Below are positions 25,598-33,559 of a DNA stretch of 64,000 bases, piece by piece. Each line of letters starts with the position of its first letter. Position 1 is the first letter of the stretch. Both the position numbers and the translations under genes were made by a program. The notes beneath the pieces were generated by a model. That model was given only the letters and a program-made list of their open reading frames with translations, had not been told where the DNA came from and did no database searches. Origin of the DNA: Beutenbergia cavernae DSM 12333 (GTDB lineage Bacteria > Actinomycetota > Actinomycetes > Actinomycetales > Beutenbergiaceae); assembly GCF_000023105.1 (NCBI RefSeq), contig NC_012669.1:4589025-4653024 (forward strand), in the 5' to 3' direction.

Positions 25598-26496
25598 GCC
25601 TCTCCTCCTCGACCGTCCGGACCTCTCCGCACGCCCGCCTCGGCGAACGCCCGGGCCAGGGTGCTGTACGACAGCTCGGCTGCCGCGACCTCGTCGAACC
25701 CCGGCTTCGCCTGCCGTCGGACGCTGATCTCGACCGAGACGGTCCCGCCGTAGCCCAGCGAGTCCAGCTGCGACAGGAACGGCACGTAGGCGAACTCGCC
25801 CTCACCGGGGACGAGGAAGTCGAAACCGTCGTCGGTCCGGACGTGGTCCTTGACCTCGACGACCAGCGTGTGCGGCAGCAGCGCGGCGACGACGCCCTCG
25901 AGGTCGAAGTCGCGCACCGCGAAGTGAGAGATGTCCAGGTTGACGCCCAGCGTGGGGGAGGCCACCGCCGCGAGGACGGCGAGCGCCTGCTCGGGAGTGG
26001 AGACGACGGCGCCCGAGTGCGGTTCCAGTGCCACGGCGCAGCCGGCAGCCGTCGCCAGCTCCGCCAGCTCCCCGAAGCGGTCCTCGATCAGCTGGCGGTC
26101 GGCGTCCCACGTGGTCTGCGCCACGATCGGGGGTGGGTTGCCTCCGAGCAGGGGCCCCTTGGGTCGGTGCGCCCCGAGGCTGACCGGCAACGCCGCGCCG
26201 GCACCCAGCAGGGCGGCCACCTCGAAGGATCGCATCAGCCGACGACGGCTGCCGGCCCACGTCTCGTCGTCGCACACGAGGGGCGCGTTCGCCGTCACGC
26301 TGGAGATCTCGAGCCCGACCTCGCCGGCGGCCGTGCGCCAGCCCGCGACGTCCTCGTCCGTGGCGGTGAGCGCGTCGGTAGGCCACCCCTCGCAGACCGT
26401 GACCTCGACGCTGTCGTAGCCGATCCGCGCCAGCGTCCGCACGACCTCTCCGAACGGCAGTGTCGGGGTCGACCAGGTGTTGTAGCCCAGCTTCAC
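25594..26496 (-). CDS. Sugar phosphate isomerase/epimerase (xylose-isomerase-like TIM barrel)
   Basis: A 300-residue AP-endonuclease-2-type TIM barrel starting with GTG at 26496 (VKLGYNTW), overlapping the alcohol dehydrogenase stop by 4 bp. Likely metal ligands are the Glu in VALEPHSG, the Asp and His in LGVNLDISHF, a later His in VKDHVRT and the Glu in VSVEISV. The fold includes IolE (inosose dehydratase), IolI, hydroxypyruvate isomerase and enzymes acting on 3-keto-glycosides. It could supply the dehydratase step in place of IolE, but similarity cannot be judged by eye. Confidence 0.85.
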   Translation of the reverse strand: MKLGYNTWSTPTLPFGEVVRTLARIGYDSVEVTVCEGWPTDALTATDEDVAGWRTAAGEVGLEISSVTANAPLVCDDETWAGSRRRLMRSFEVAALLGAGAALPVSLGAHRPKGPLLGGNPPPIVAQTTWDADRQLIEDRFGELAELATAAGCAVALEPHSGAVVSTPEQALAVLAAVASPTLGVNLDISHFAVRDFDLEGVVAALLPHTLVVEVKDHVRTDDGFDFLVPGEGEFAYVPFLSQLDSLGYGGTVSVEISVRRQAKPGFDEVAAAELSYSTLARAFAEAGVRRGPDGRGGEA

Positions 26497-27500
26497 GACG
26501 CTCCGTCCGGGCAGAGGAGCTGCTTGACTCCGGCACTCGTGCGTACCGCGTCGAACGCGGCCGGCCACTCGCTCAGGGGGTATCTCCGGCCGACCAGTGG
26601 TTCGAGGTCGACGAGCCCGCGCTCGAGCAGCAGCATCGCCCGGTCCCAGGACTCGGGAGTGCTCGCGAACCCGCCGGTGATGACGAGCTCGTGGAACGAC
26701 ACCCGGGCGAGGTCGATCGGCACGGCGTCGCCGCGCTGGCCGATCTGGACGTAGCGGCCGCCGCGCCGGACCCGTGCGATCCCGAGCGCCATCCCGGCGC
26801 CCGAGCCCGAGCACTCCAGGACGACGTCGACCTCGCTCGGGGCGTCCGCCGGGTCGTCGGCGCACGCCAGTCCCAGGGCGCGCGCGACGTCGAGGCGTTC
26901 GGCGTCCGCCGGCGTCCCCAGCACCGTCGGTTCGCCGCCGCAGACCCGGGCGACCTGGGCCGCGAGCAGGCCGATCGCGCCGGGTCCGACCACCAGCACG
27001 CGGTCGCCGGCGCGGACGGCCGGCGTGGGGTGGAACAACGACCGGCAGACGCAGGCCAGGGGCTCGCTGAGCGCTCCCGCGGGCAGCGGCACGTGGTCCG
27101 GCAGCCGGCGCGCGTTGCGCGCGGGAACGACGACCTGCTCGGCGAACCCGCCGTCGGCGCCGGAGCCGATCGAGACCCTGGACTCGCAGCGGTTGGGCGA
27201 TCCGCCGCGGCAGTCGCGGCACTCGCCGCACGTCGAGAAGAACGTCTCGAGGGCGACACGCTCGCCGACCCGGGCCGCGTCGACACCGGGACCGACGGCG
27301 GCGATCGTGCCGCTGACCTCGTGCCCGAGAGTGACCGGTGGGCGTGAGCCGTAGCTGCCGTCGAGGATGTGCAGATCGGTTCCGCACAGACCCGCGGCGG
27401 CGACGTCGACCACCACCTGGCCCGGCCCAGCGGTGGGCCGCGGGACCTCCTGCAGCTCGACGTCGCCCGGCTCTGGACCCGTCTTTCGCACCGCGTGCAT
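26493..27500 (-). CDS. Zinc-dependent medium-chain alcohol/polyol dehydrogenase
   Basis: A 335-residue MDR enzyme. The catalytic zinc site is AAAGLCGTDLHIL with GHEVSG. The structural zinc lobe FSTCGECRDCRGGSPNRCES has four cysteines. The nucleotide site VLVVGPGAIGLLAAQVARV follows. The arrangement resembles threonine/sorbitol/L-iditol dehydrogenases, which oxidise secondary alcohols of polyols. The ATG at 27500 overlaps the stop of the DUF2090 gene by one base. In this context it probably oxidises a sugar alcohol or cyclitol. Confidence 0.92.
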   Translation of the reverse strand: MHAVRKTGPEPGDVELQEVPRPTAGPGQVVVDVAAAGLCGTDLHILDGSYGSRPPVTLGHEVSGTIAAVGPGVDAARVGERVALETFFSTCGECRDCRGGSPNRCESRVSIGSGADGGFAEQVVVPARNARRLPDHVPLPAGALSEPLACVCRSLFHPTPAVRAGDRVLVVGPGAIGLLAAQVARVCGGEPTVLGTPADAERLDVARALGLACADDPADAPSEVDVVLECSGSGAGMALGIARVRRGGRYVQIGQRGDAVPIDLARVSFHELVITGGFASTPESWDRAMLLLERGLVDLEPLVGRRYPLSEWPAAFDAVRTSAGVKQLLCPDGAS

Positions 27501-28372
27501 CAGCCGACCCGTGCTCCCATGTAGCGCAGCGTGCAGGACGTGTAGGTCGAGGCGATCTGGTCGACGGCCTCCTCGCGCGCAAGCCTGCCATCCAGCCAGG
27601 CCGCCACGGGTGCGCCCCAGATGCTCCGCCCGATGGCGAAGCCGCTGAACCCGGGGGTGGCGGCGGCGACGTCGAGCCAGTGGCCGACGACGTCGTTCGG
27701 CGCGCCCGCGCCCAGCACCACGCACGTGGCCCGGGGGTCTGCGACCACGGCCTGCCCGGCGACCCGCGCCGCGGCCTCCCGTGAGGAGATCCCCTCGACC
27801 TTCCACATGTCCACCTGCACGCCCGCATCCTGGATCTCCGCCATCGATCCGCACAGCTCGTCGACGTCGACGCTGGGGATCTCCCCGTCGGCGCTGTCGC
27901 TCTGGCCGACGATCAGCTCGAGCATGAAGGCGATCGACCGCTCCGCCAGGAAGTCCGCGAGCTCACGCAGCCGGCCCAGCTGCGTCCGCTTCGTCTCGGG
28001 GGCATCGGTCGTGCGGTAGTGCACGAGGGCCTTCGCGCACGCAGGCCGGAACTCCAGCAGGTGCTGCCGGTAGTCGCTGCCGTACTCGAACGTGAAGACC
28101 GACTCGGACGCCCGTTCCACGGGCATCGAGACCGGAAGCCCCAGCGCGGCGACGCGCCTGGCGATCGACGCCCCGAACTCCTCGTCGATCAGCACGCCAG
28201 GGCGCGCTCCCCCGAGCCCGCCCTCGATCGCAGCAACGAACGCGTCGAAGATCAGCTCCTTCGACCGACGGATCTCGGCGTGCGTCATCCCGGCGGCACG
28301 CACCGAGGAGAACGCACGTTCCCGATGATCGAACGCCAGCACAGCCATGGGCTGATCATCTGCGGTCGCCAC
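27500..28372 (-). CDS. DUF2090-family aldolase (2-deoxy-5-keto-gluconate-6-phosphate aldolase-like)
   Basis: A 290-residue protein starting AVLAFDHRERAF and containing KELIFDAFVAAI, GVLIDEEFGASI and ELIVGQSD. This is the DUF2090 pattern, otherwise found fused to the C-terminus of many IolC kinases. Proteins of this TIM-barrel type are proposed to split 2-deoxy-5-keto-D-gluconate 6-phosphate into dihydroxyacetone phosphate and malonate semialdehyde. Here it is separate and divergent from iolC, 58 bp away. The GTG start at 28372 is supported by GAGGAGGGGAG upstream. It is first in the six-gene operon that ends with IolA. Confidence 0.84.
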   Translation of the reverse strand: MATADDQPMAVLAFDHRERAFSSVRAAGMTHAEIRRSKELIFDAFVAAIEGGLGGARPGVLIDEEFGASIARRVAALGLPVSMPVERASESVFTFEYGSDYRQHLLEFRPACAKALVHYRTTDAPETKRTQLGRLRELADFLAERSIAFMLELIVGQSDSADGEIPSVDVDELCGSMAEIQDAGVQVDMWKVEGISSREAAARVAGQAVVADPRATCVVLGAGAPNDVVGHWLDVAAATPGFSGFAIGRSIWGAPVAAWLDGRLAREEAVDQIASTYTSCTLRYMGARVG

Positions 28373-28395
28373 GACACTCCCCTCCTCGACGCCTC

Positions 28396-28424
28396 ATGAC
28401 GTGAGGCTAGCACGTTGTTACGAT
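28396..28424 (+). promoter_or_regulatory. iolC promoter in the divergent spacer
   Basis: ATGACG (28396-28401) and TACGAT (28419-28424) have a 17-bp spacer. The -10 ends 6 nt before the ATG at 28431, so iolC is probably leaderless. Half-sites of the form GACAT occur on the opposite strand over the start (complement of ATGTCTCTATGTC). Confidence 0.5.
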
Positions 28425-28430
28425 GTCTCT

Positions 28431-29384
28431 ATGTCTGCACAGGTAACCAAGGAGCTCGATCTTGTCTCCGTCGGGCGGGTGGTCGTCGACCTCTACCCGG
28501 CCGAGGACGGGCGCGCCCCCAAGGACGTGGAGAACTACCGCCAGTACCTCGGAGGATCCCCGACGAACGTGGCGGTCGCGGCCGCGCGCGCGGGCCTCCG
28601 GAGCGCCGTGGTCACCCGCACCGGCGACGACCTGTTCCACGAGTTCGTGGTCGATCAGCTCGCGAGCTTCGGCGTCGACGCGCGCTGGGTACGCGCCGTC
28701 CCGGGACGCCGTACGACGCTCGCGGTCTGCGACCTTCGCGACCCCTCCTCGCCTGCGCTGCAGTTCTTCCAGGACACCCCGCCGCCGACGGACGCGCTCG
28801 ACGCCGCCGAGCTGGTGGCGGCGTCGTCGTCGTCGCACATGCTCTGGATCACCGCCTCGGGGTTCGCCACCGACCGCTCCGCGGCGGCACACGACGCAGC
28901 GCTCGCCGCGGCGGAGCACACGTTCCTCGATCTCGACCACCGGCCGGACTTCTGGGCCGACGAGCGCGCCCTGCGCGATCGCCTCCGGCCCGTCCTGCCC
29001 CAGGTCGACACGGTGGTCGGCAACGAGAAGGAGTGCTCGATCGCCCTCGGCCGCCCGGGAACCGCCGAGGAGCTGGGGCGGGTGCTGCTCGACGAAGGAC
29101 CGCGCCTCGCCGTCGTCAAGCGTGGGGAGGAGGGGGTGGTGGCGGTCACGCGGGACGCCGTGCTGTCCGTGCCGGCCGTTCCCGTCCGCGTCGTCAACGG
29201 GCTCGGCGCGGGCGACGCCTTCGGGGGCTGGCTGGTCAGCGGGATGTCAGCGGGAGTGCCGCTGGACGTGACCCTGCGACGCGCGACGGCGGCTGGCGCG
29301 ATCGTCGCCTCGAGGCGGGGGTGCTCGGTCGCCATGCCCACGCCGGCCGAGGTCGACGAGCTCCTCGAACGGCACGGACGCTGA
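28431..29384 (+). CDS. iolC: 5-dehydro-2-deoxygluconokinase (PfkB family)
   Basis: A 317-residue PfkB kinase with the N-terminal GGSPTNVAVAAARAGL substrate motif and the C-terminal VNGLGAGDAFGGWLVSG, whose GAGD Asp is the catalytic base. The opening DLVSVGRVVVDLYPAE and YRQYLGGSPTNVA lines are characteristic of IolC. It phosphorylates 5-dehydro-2-deoxy-D-gluconate (DKG) before aldol cleavage. The ATG at 28431 fits the promoter spacing; the earlier ATG at 28401 lies inside the promoter. The DUF2090 aldolase that often forms its C-terminus is encoded separately next door. Confidence 0.92.
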   Translation: MSAQVTKELDLVSVGRVVVDLYPAEDGRAPKDVENYRQYLGGSPTNVAVAAARAGLRSAVVTRTGDDLFHEFVVDQLASFGVDARWVRAVPGRRTTLAVCDLRDPSSPALQFFQDTPPPTDALDAAELVAASSSSHMLWITASGFATDRSAAAHDAALAAAEHTFLDLDHRPDFWADERALRDRLRPVLPQVDTVVGNEKECSIALGRPGTAEELGRVLLDEGPRLAVVKRGEEGVVAVTRDAVLSVPAVPVRVVNGLGAGDAFGGWLVSGMSAGVPLDVTLRRATAAGAIVASRRGCSVAMPTPAEVDELLERHGR

Positions 29385-29446
29385 CCGATCGCACGGCCGG
29401 ACTCCGGCTGCCCCGGGTGTTGCCCCGTCGTCACTCCCGATGCACT

Positions 29447-29470
29447 ATTGTCACATTGAGTTGACATGTT
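29447..29470 (+). promoter_or_regulatory. Probable GntR operator and promoter upstream of gntR
   Basis: TGTCA (29449-29453) and TGACA (29462-29466) form an inverted repeat with an 8-bp spacer. TTGACATGTT at 29461-29470 matches the motif YTGACATRTT that recurs at 30276 and 40098. TTGACA could also act as a -35 element for gntR. Confidence 0.55.
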
Positions 29471-29490
29471 GCCTGTGGGGACGGATCGAG

Positions 29491-30237
29491 ATGGCCGAAG
29501 AGCACGCAGTGATCCAGGTGGCGCTCGACCGCGCATCCCCCGTCCCGCTCTACTTCCAGCTCGCGGAACAGCTCACCTCGGCGATCACCGACGGTCACGC
29601 TCAGCCTGGCGACCCGTTCGAGAACGAGGTCGCCATGAGCGAGCGACTGGGACTCTCGCGCCCCACGGTGCGGCGCGCGATCCACCACCTGGTCGACCAG
29701 GGGCTCCTGGTGCGCAAGCGCGGCCTCGGCACGTTCGTCGCCAGCCGGCGGGTGCACCGCCGGGTGAGCAAGGGGAGCCTGTACGAGGACCTCTCGATCC
29801 AGGGCCGCCATCCCAGCACCGAGGTGCTGAAGGTGGCGAGCGAGCAGTACCCGAAGGCGGCGACGGCGCTCGAGCTCGATCCCGGTACCGAGCTCCTCGC
29901 ACTGAGGCGGCTGCGGTTCGCCGACGGCGAGCCGTTGGCGATCATGCAGAACTGGCTCCCCCCGCGGCACAGCTCGATCACGCAGGAGCAGCTCGAAGCC
30001 CGAGGCCTGTACGCCGTCCTGCGCGACCACGGCGTCGGGTCGGTCGTCGCGCACCAGTCCGTCTCCGCACGGCTCCCCACCGCCGAGGAGCGCGCGCTGC
30101 TCAAGATCTCGAGCCGGCTTCCGGTCATCGCCGTGTCGAGGACCGCGTTCGACCCGTCCGGCGCCCCGGTCGAGCACGCCGAGCACGTCTATCGTTCGGA
30201 CGGCTACACGATCGACCTGGTGCTCGAGGAGAACTGA
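29491..30237 (+). CDS. GntR-family regulator with UTRA ligand-binding domain
   Basis: A 248-residue protein: a winged helix (PLYFQLAEQLTSAITDGHAQPGDPFENEVAMSERLGLSRPTVRRAIHHLVDQGLLVRKRGLGTFV) followed by a UTRA effector domain (LGLDP-type LELDPGTELLALRRLRFADGEPLAIMQNWLP). HutC-subfamily GntR proteins bind sugar phosphates or similar metabolites and leave DNA on binding. It lies centrally in the carbohydrate cluster, and its own promoter and two others share one motif. The ATG at 29491 (MAEEHAV) begins the conserved part; earlier in-frame sequence overlaps the operator. Confidence 0.93.
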   Translation: MAEEHAVIQVALDRASPVPLYFQLAEQLTSAITDGHAQPGDPFENEVAMSERLGLSRPTVRRAIHHLVDQGLLVRKRGLGTFVASRRVHRRVSKGSLYEDLSIQGRHPSTEVLKVASEQYPKAATALELDPGTELLALRRLRFADGEPLAIMQNWLPPRHSSITQEQLEARGLYAVLRDHGVGSVVAHQSVSARLPTAEERALLKISSRLPVIAVSRTAFDPSGAPVEHAEHVYRSDGYTIDLVLEEN

Positions 30238-30268
30238 CGCCGCCTCGCCGCGAGCACCGCGCACGTCT

Positions 30269-30305
30269 ATATGTATTGACATATTCACCTGTGCTCAGGT
30301 AGGTT
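30269..30305 (+). promoter_or_regulatory. Promoter and GntR operator of the Gfo-MBL-SDR operon
   Basis: ATATGT-ATTG-ACATAT (30269-30284) is a perfect 6-bp palindrome. TTGACA (30276-30281) and TAGGTT (30300-30305) form a promoter with an 18-bp spacer. The ATG at 30313 follows 7 nt later, so the transcript is leaderless. TTGACATATT (30276-30285) matches the shared motif YTGACATRTT. Confidence 0.62.
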
Positions 30306-30312
30306 CGCGGTC

Positions 30313-31590
30313 ATGGAGCGAATTCCCCTCGCGATCGTCGGCGCGGGCGGCATGGGCACGAGACACCTGTTCGGGATGGCCGAGCTCGAGCGTGCGGGGC
30401 TGAACCCGTTCGACCTCGTCGCGGTCTGCGACGTCGACCCCGCTCGCGCCGAGCACGTGGCCGACGAGGCGCGGGCCCGCCTCGGGCGCCGGCCTGCCGC
30501 CTGCGCCGACGTCGCAGCAGCGCAGCGGCTGGGTGCCGTCGCCGTCGACATCACCACGGTGCCGCAGGCCCACCACAGCCTCGCGGCCGACGCCGTCGCC
30601 CTCGGGCTGGACGTCATGGTGGAGAAGCCGGTCGGGCTCACCATCGCCGCCGCGCGGCAGCTCGAGGCATCGGTCGCGGGATCGGACCGGATCCTCAGCG
30701 TGGCCGAGAACTTCCGCCGCGACCCGACCAACCGACTGGTGAAGGCCCTCGTCGACGGCGGCGTCCTCGGGGAGCCTCGGTACTTCCATCAGAGCTCAGG
30801 TGGCGGCGGCAACCTCATGGCGATCTCGATGTGGCGACACATGAAGGACGAGAGCGGCATCCTCTTCGACGCCGGCACGCACTACACGGACATGATGGAG
30901 TACTACCTCGGCCCGGTCACCAGCGTCTACGCCCAGATGCGGCTGTTCGAACCGGTCCGCTACAACCCGGCGGCGACGGGTGGCGCACCGGCGTCGAACC
31001 CGGGCGGCGTCTACGGCCAGTCCCAGGCGGCGATGCCCGCCGAGTTCGAGGCGACCGCCGACGACGCCCTGTTCGCGATGGTCAACTTCGCCTCCGGCGC
31101 CGTCGGTCAGTACGCGGAGAACCGGGCGGAGCACGGGCGGGACAGCTGGGCGCGCAGCGTGCACGGCTCGGCAGGCGCCGTCGAGATCCCCAAGGACCGC
31201 AGCGGCCAGCCGCTCGTGCTCACGCTCGACCGGACCCACACCTACACGGGCGCCGAGATCCTCCCGCTCGTCCCCGAGTTCCAGCTCGACGACGCGACGG
31301 CGGCGTTGTTCGGTGGAGCGCAGGCGACGGCGTACGGGCTCGACTTCGAGACCGTCGACCGCCTCCTGCTCGCCGTCGAGTACGCCGAGTTCGGTTCCTG
31401 CATCAGCTCCCGAACCCGACCCGAGGTGGGCCTCGACGAGGGGCTCCGGGCGATAGCTCTCTGCTACGCGATGATGGAGTCCGGTGCCGCCGGTGGCACG
31501 CTCGTCACCGTCGACGACGTCCTCGACGGTTCCGTGAGCGGCTACCAGGCGAGCATCGACGCGGCCATCGGGATCGGCGCCAACGCCTGA
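30313..31590 (+). CDS. Gfo/Idh/MocA-family dehydrogenase
   Basis: A 425-residue protein with the nucleotide motif IVGAGGMGTRHL, VMVEKPVGL (EKP motif) and ILFDAGTHYTDMMEYYLGP, where the Asp and His occupy the usual catalytic places. It is longer than the other Gfo/Idh protein in the cluster and not closely alike. It leads a three-gene operon with a metallo-hydrolase (3-nt gap) and an SDR. Family chemistry suggests oxidation of a ring hydroxyl of a sugar, glycoside or cyclitol. Confidence 0.9.
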   Translation: MERIPLAIVGAGGMGTRHLFGMAELERAGLNPFDLVAVCDVDPARAEHVADEARARLGRRPAACADVAAAQRLGAVAVDITTVPQAHHSLAADAVALGLDVMVEKPVGLTIAAARQLEASVAGSDRILSVAENFRRDPTNRLVKALVDGGVLGEPRYFHQSSGGGGNLMAISMWRHMKDESGILFDAGTHYTDMMEYYLGPVTSVYAQMRLFEPVRYNPAATGGAPASNPGGVYGQSQAAMPAEFEATADDALFAMVNFASGAVGQYAENRAEHGRDSWARSVHGSAGAVEIPKDRSGQPLVLTLDRTHTYTGAEILPLVPEFQLDDATAALFGGAQATAYGLDFETVDRLLLAVEYAEFGSCISSRTRPEVGLDEGLRAIALCYAMMESGAAGGTLVTVDDVLDGSVSGYQASIDAAIGIGANA

Positions 31591-31593
31591 GCC

Positions 31594-32487
31594 ATGGAGC
31601 ACTTCACGCAGATCGTGCAGGACGTCCTCCTGCTGAAGGTCCCGTTCACGGGTGTGTGGACGGGCGTCACGCTGGTCCTCGGTGAGGGGCCGCCGATCCT
31701 CGTGGACAGCGGCGGCATGGCCGAGACGGTGGACTCCACGATCGTGCCGGCGCTCGCCGAGCTCGGCATGGGTCTGTCCGACATCGGGTGGGTGCTCGCC
31801 ACCCACATCCACGGCGACCACGTCGGGGGCATCGCGCGCATGCGCCAGCTGGCGCCCTCCATCCAGGTGGGCGTGCTGCGCGAGTCCGACGAGCGCATGC
31901 GTGATCCGCTCGCGTACAGCCGCGAGATCCGTGCCGCGTTCCCCGAGCACAGCGCCGCTCCCCCGCCCGTGCTCGACGGCGTCACGCCGGATCGGCTGCT
32001 CGACGACGGCGACATGGTGGGCCCGCTGCGAACCATCCATACGCCCGGCCACGACACGGACGCCTGCTGCTTCTTCGACGTCCGCTCGGGCACGGTGATC
32101 ACCGGCGACTCGCTCCAGCTCAACGGGACGGTGTCGCAAGGGTGCGCGTTGCTGTTCGACCCCGAGCGCTACCTGCCCTCATTGCAGCGGCTGCTCGCGT
32201 TGCCGGTGCGGAACATCGTCTGCGGACATCCGTACCTGCCGCTGGGCGAGGTCGCCATCGGCGAGGACGCCGCCCGCCAGTTCCTCGCGGCCTGCATCGG
32301 GTGCTACGAGCACGACCGCGGGTTCGTGGCCGGCATGGCGGCAGCCGGCGTCACCGATCCCCACACGGTCGCGCGCGCACTGGTCGCCGCGGTCGACGGC
32401 GTGGAGCCGGCGAAGCTGTTCCTCCCGATGCACACGGTGGCCGCGTACCAGGAGCTGGCAGCGGCGGACAGGAGTACACGCACATGA
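31594..32487 (+). CDS. MBL-fold metallo-hydrolase
   Basis: A 297-residue metallo-beta-lactamase-fold protein with THIHGDHVGGI (H71, H73, D75, H76), the third-His region in HTPGHDTDACCFFD, the bridging Asp in ITGDSLQLNG and a late His in CGHPYLP. The metal set is complete, so it is probably active. Members include lactonases, glyoxalase II and phosphodiesterases. Between a Gfo/Idh dehydrogenase and an SDR, ring opening of a lactone or cyclic diketone is an attractive guess, possibly in place of IolD. Its stop overlaps the SDR start (ATGA). Confidence 0.88.
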   Translation: MEHFTQIVQDVLLLKVPFTGVWTGVTLVLGEGPPILVDSGGMAETVDSTIVPALAELGMGLSDIGWVLATHIHGDHVGGIARMRQLAPSIQVGVLRESDERMRDPLAYSREIRAAFPEHSAAPPPVLDGVTPDRLLDDGDMVGPLRTIHTPGHDTDACCFFDVRSGTVITGDSLQLNGTVSQGCALLFDPERYLPSLQRLLALPVRNIVCGHPYLPLGEVAIGEDAARQFLAACIGCYEHDRGFVAGMAAAGVTDPHTVARALVAAVDGVEPAKLFLPMHTVAAYQELAAADRSTRT

Positions 32488-33272
32488 AGGCGGCCCTCAT
32501 CACAGGAGCCTCGCGCGGCATCGGCGCTGGGTGCGCTCTGACGTTCGCCCGCGAGGGCTACGCCGTCGGCATCAACCACCGCTCGTCCGGCCAGGACGCC
32601 GAGCGCGTGGCGGAACAGTGCCGAGAGCTGGGCGTCGAGGCCGAGGTGTTCGCCGCCGATGTTGCCGACGTCGGCGAGTCCCAGGCGATGGTCGAGCAGT
32701 TCGTCGAGCGATTCGGCCGGATCGACGTGCTCGTCAACAACGCCGGCGGAGCGCTGCGGATGCCGCCGGGCGGCTTCATCGACATGCCGACGGCGTACTG
32801 GGACAGCCAGATCGCGCTGAACCTGAACGCTGCCGCCTACTGCGCGCAGGCGGCGGCGCGGGCGATGGTGGCGCAGGAGATCGCTGGCGCCATCATCAGC
32901 ATCTCCTCGATCCACGGCGACGTCACGTGGGTCCGCCGCAAGGCCCTGCCGTACTCGGCCGCCAAGGCCGGGCTCACCATGATGACGAAGTCGCTCGGCG
33001 TCGAGCTGATCCAGCACGGCATCAACGTCAACTGCATCGCGCCGGGGCTCATCCACACGAAGGCCCTCGACCGCTACTCCGAACGCGACCTGACCGCGTT
33101 CAACCGCAAGATCCCGTTCGGGGGTGGCGGCGAGCCCGCGGACATCGCCGAGCTCGCGGTCTTCCTGGCCGACAAGGCCAAGAGCCGGTTCATCGTGGGC
33201 CAGACGATCACCGTCGACGGCGGACAGTCGATCGACGGCGCGATCGACGCCATGCTCGACGACGCGTTCTGA
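32484..33272 (+). CDS. Short-chain dehydrogenase/reductase (3-ketoacyl-reductase-like)
   Basis: A 262-residue SDR with ITGASRGIGAG, NNAG in VLVNNAGGA, catalytic Ser in SISSIHG and YSAAK as the Y-x3-K pair, ending FIVGQTITVDGGQS. It starts at 32484, overlapping the MBL stop, and ends the plus-strand Gfo-MBL-SDR operon. It probably acts on the same cyclitol or sugar substrate as its neighbours; the specificity is not visible. Confidence 0.92.
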   Translation: MKAALITGASRGIGAGCALTFAREGYAVGINHRSSGQDAERVAEQCRELGVEAEVFAADVADVGESQAMVEQFVERFGRIDVLVNNAGGALRMPPGGFIDMPTAYWDSQIALNLNAAAYCAQAAARAMVAQEIAGAIISISSIHGDVTWVRRKALPYSAAKAGLTMMTKSLGVELIQHGINVNCIAPGLIHTKALDRYSERDLTAFNRKIPFGGGGEPADIAELAVFLADKAKSRFIVGQTITVDGGQSIDGAIDAMLDDAF

Positions 33273-33307
33273 GGCGAGTAGCCGCACCGACGCGTGCCCC
33301 GGACCTG

Positions 33308-33367
33308 CCGAGTGCGTGATCCCTCCCGTCGACACGCCGCAGCCCGCAGGAAGATGCACGCACTCGG
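33308..33367 (+). repeat. 60-bp repeat with terminal inverted repeats, unit a
   Basis: Bounded by CCGAGTGCGTG (33308-33318) and CACGCACTCGG (33357-33367), a perfect 11-bp inverted repeat. It is nearly identical to unit b at 33461-33519. It lies in the 287-bp convergent spacer between an SDR and a glycosidase gene; that spacer shows no gene. Confidence 0.75.
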
Positions 33368-33460
33368 CGCAGCAGGTACGGCCCCATCCGGCCCTCAGCC
33401 GCGCTCGACGGGGCGCGAACACGACTCATGGCCTGATCGCGGACGCGAACCCCACACCCG

Positions 33461-33519
33461 CCGAGTGCGGGATCCCTCCCGCCGATACGCCGCGGCCCGC
33501 AGGAAGATGCACCGCTCGG
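33461..33519 (+). repeat. 60-bp repeat, unit b
   Basis: A 59-bp second copy, 153 bp downstream of unit a. It shares about 52 positions with unit a, including the internal GATCCCTCCCG and CCCGCAGGAAGATGCAC, but its right arm has lost a base and no longer pairs perfectly. Confidence 0.7.
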
Positions 33520-33559
33520 TGGCCGGCGGGCCGCGCGCCGCCGCGCGGCCCGCCCGTTC

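Noticed and set aside
33308-33519. Possible integron attC sites
   Set aside because: Size and inverted ends fit loosely, but no GTTRRRY core site, integrase or cassette gene is present.
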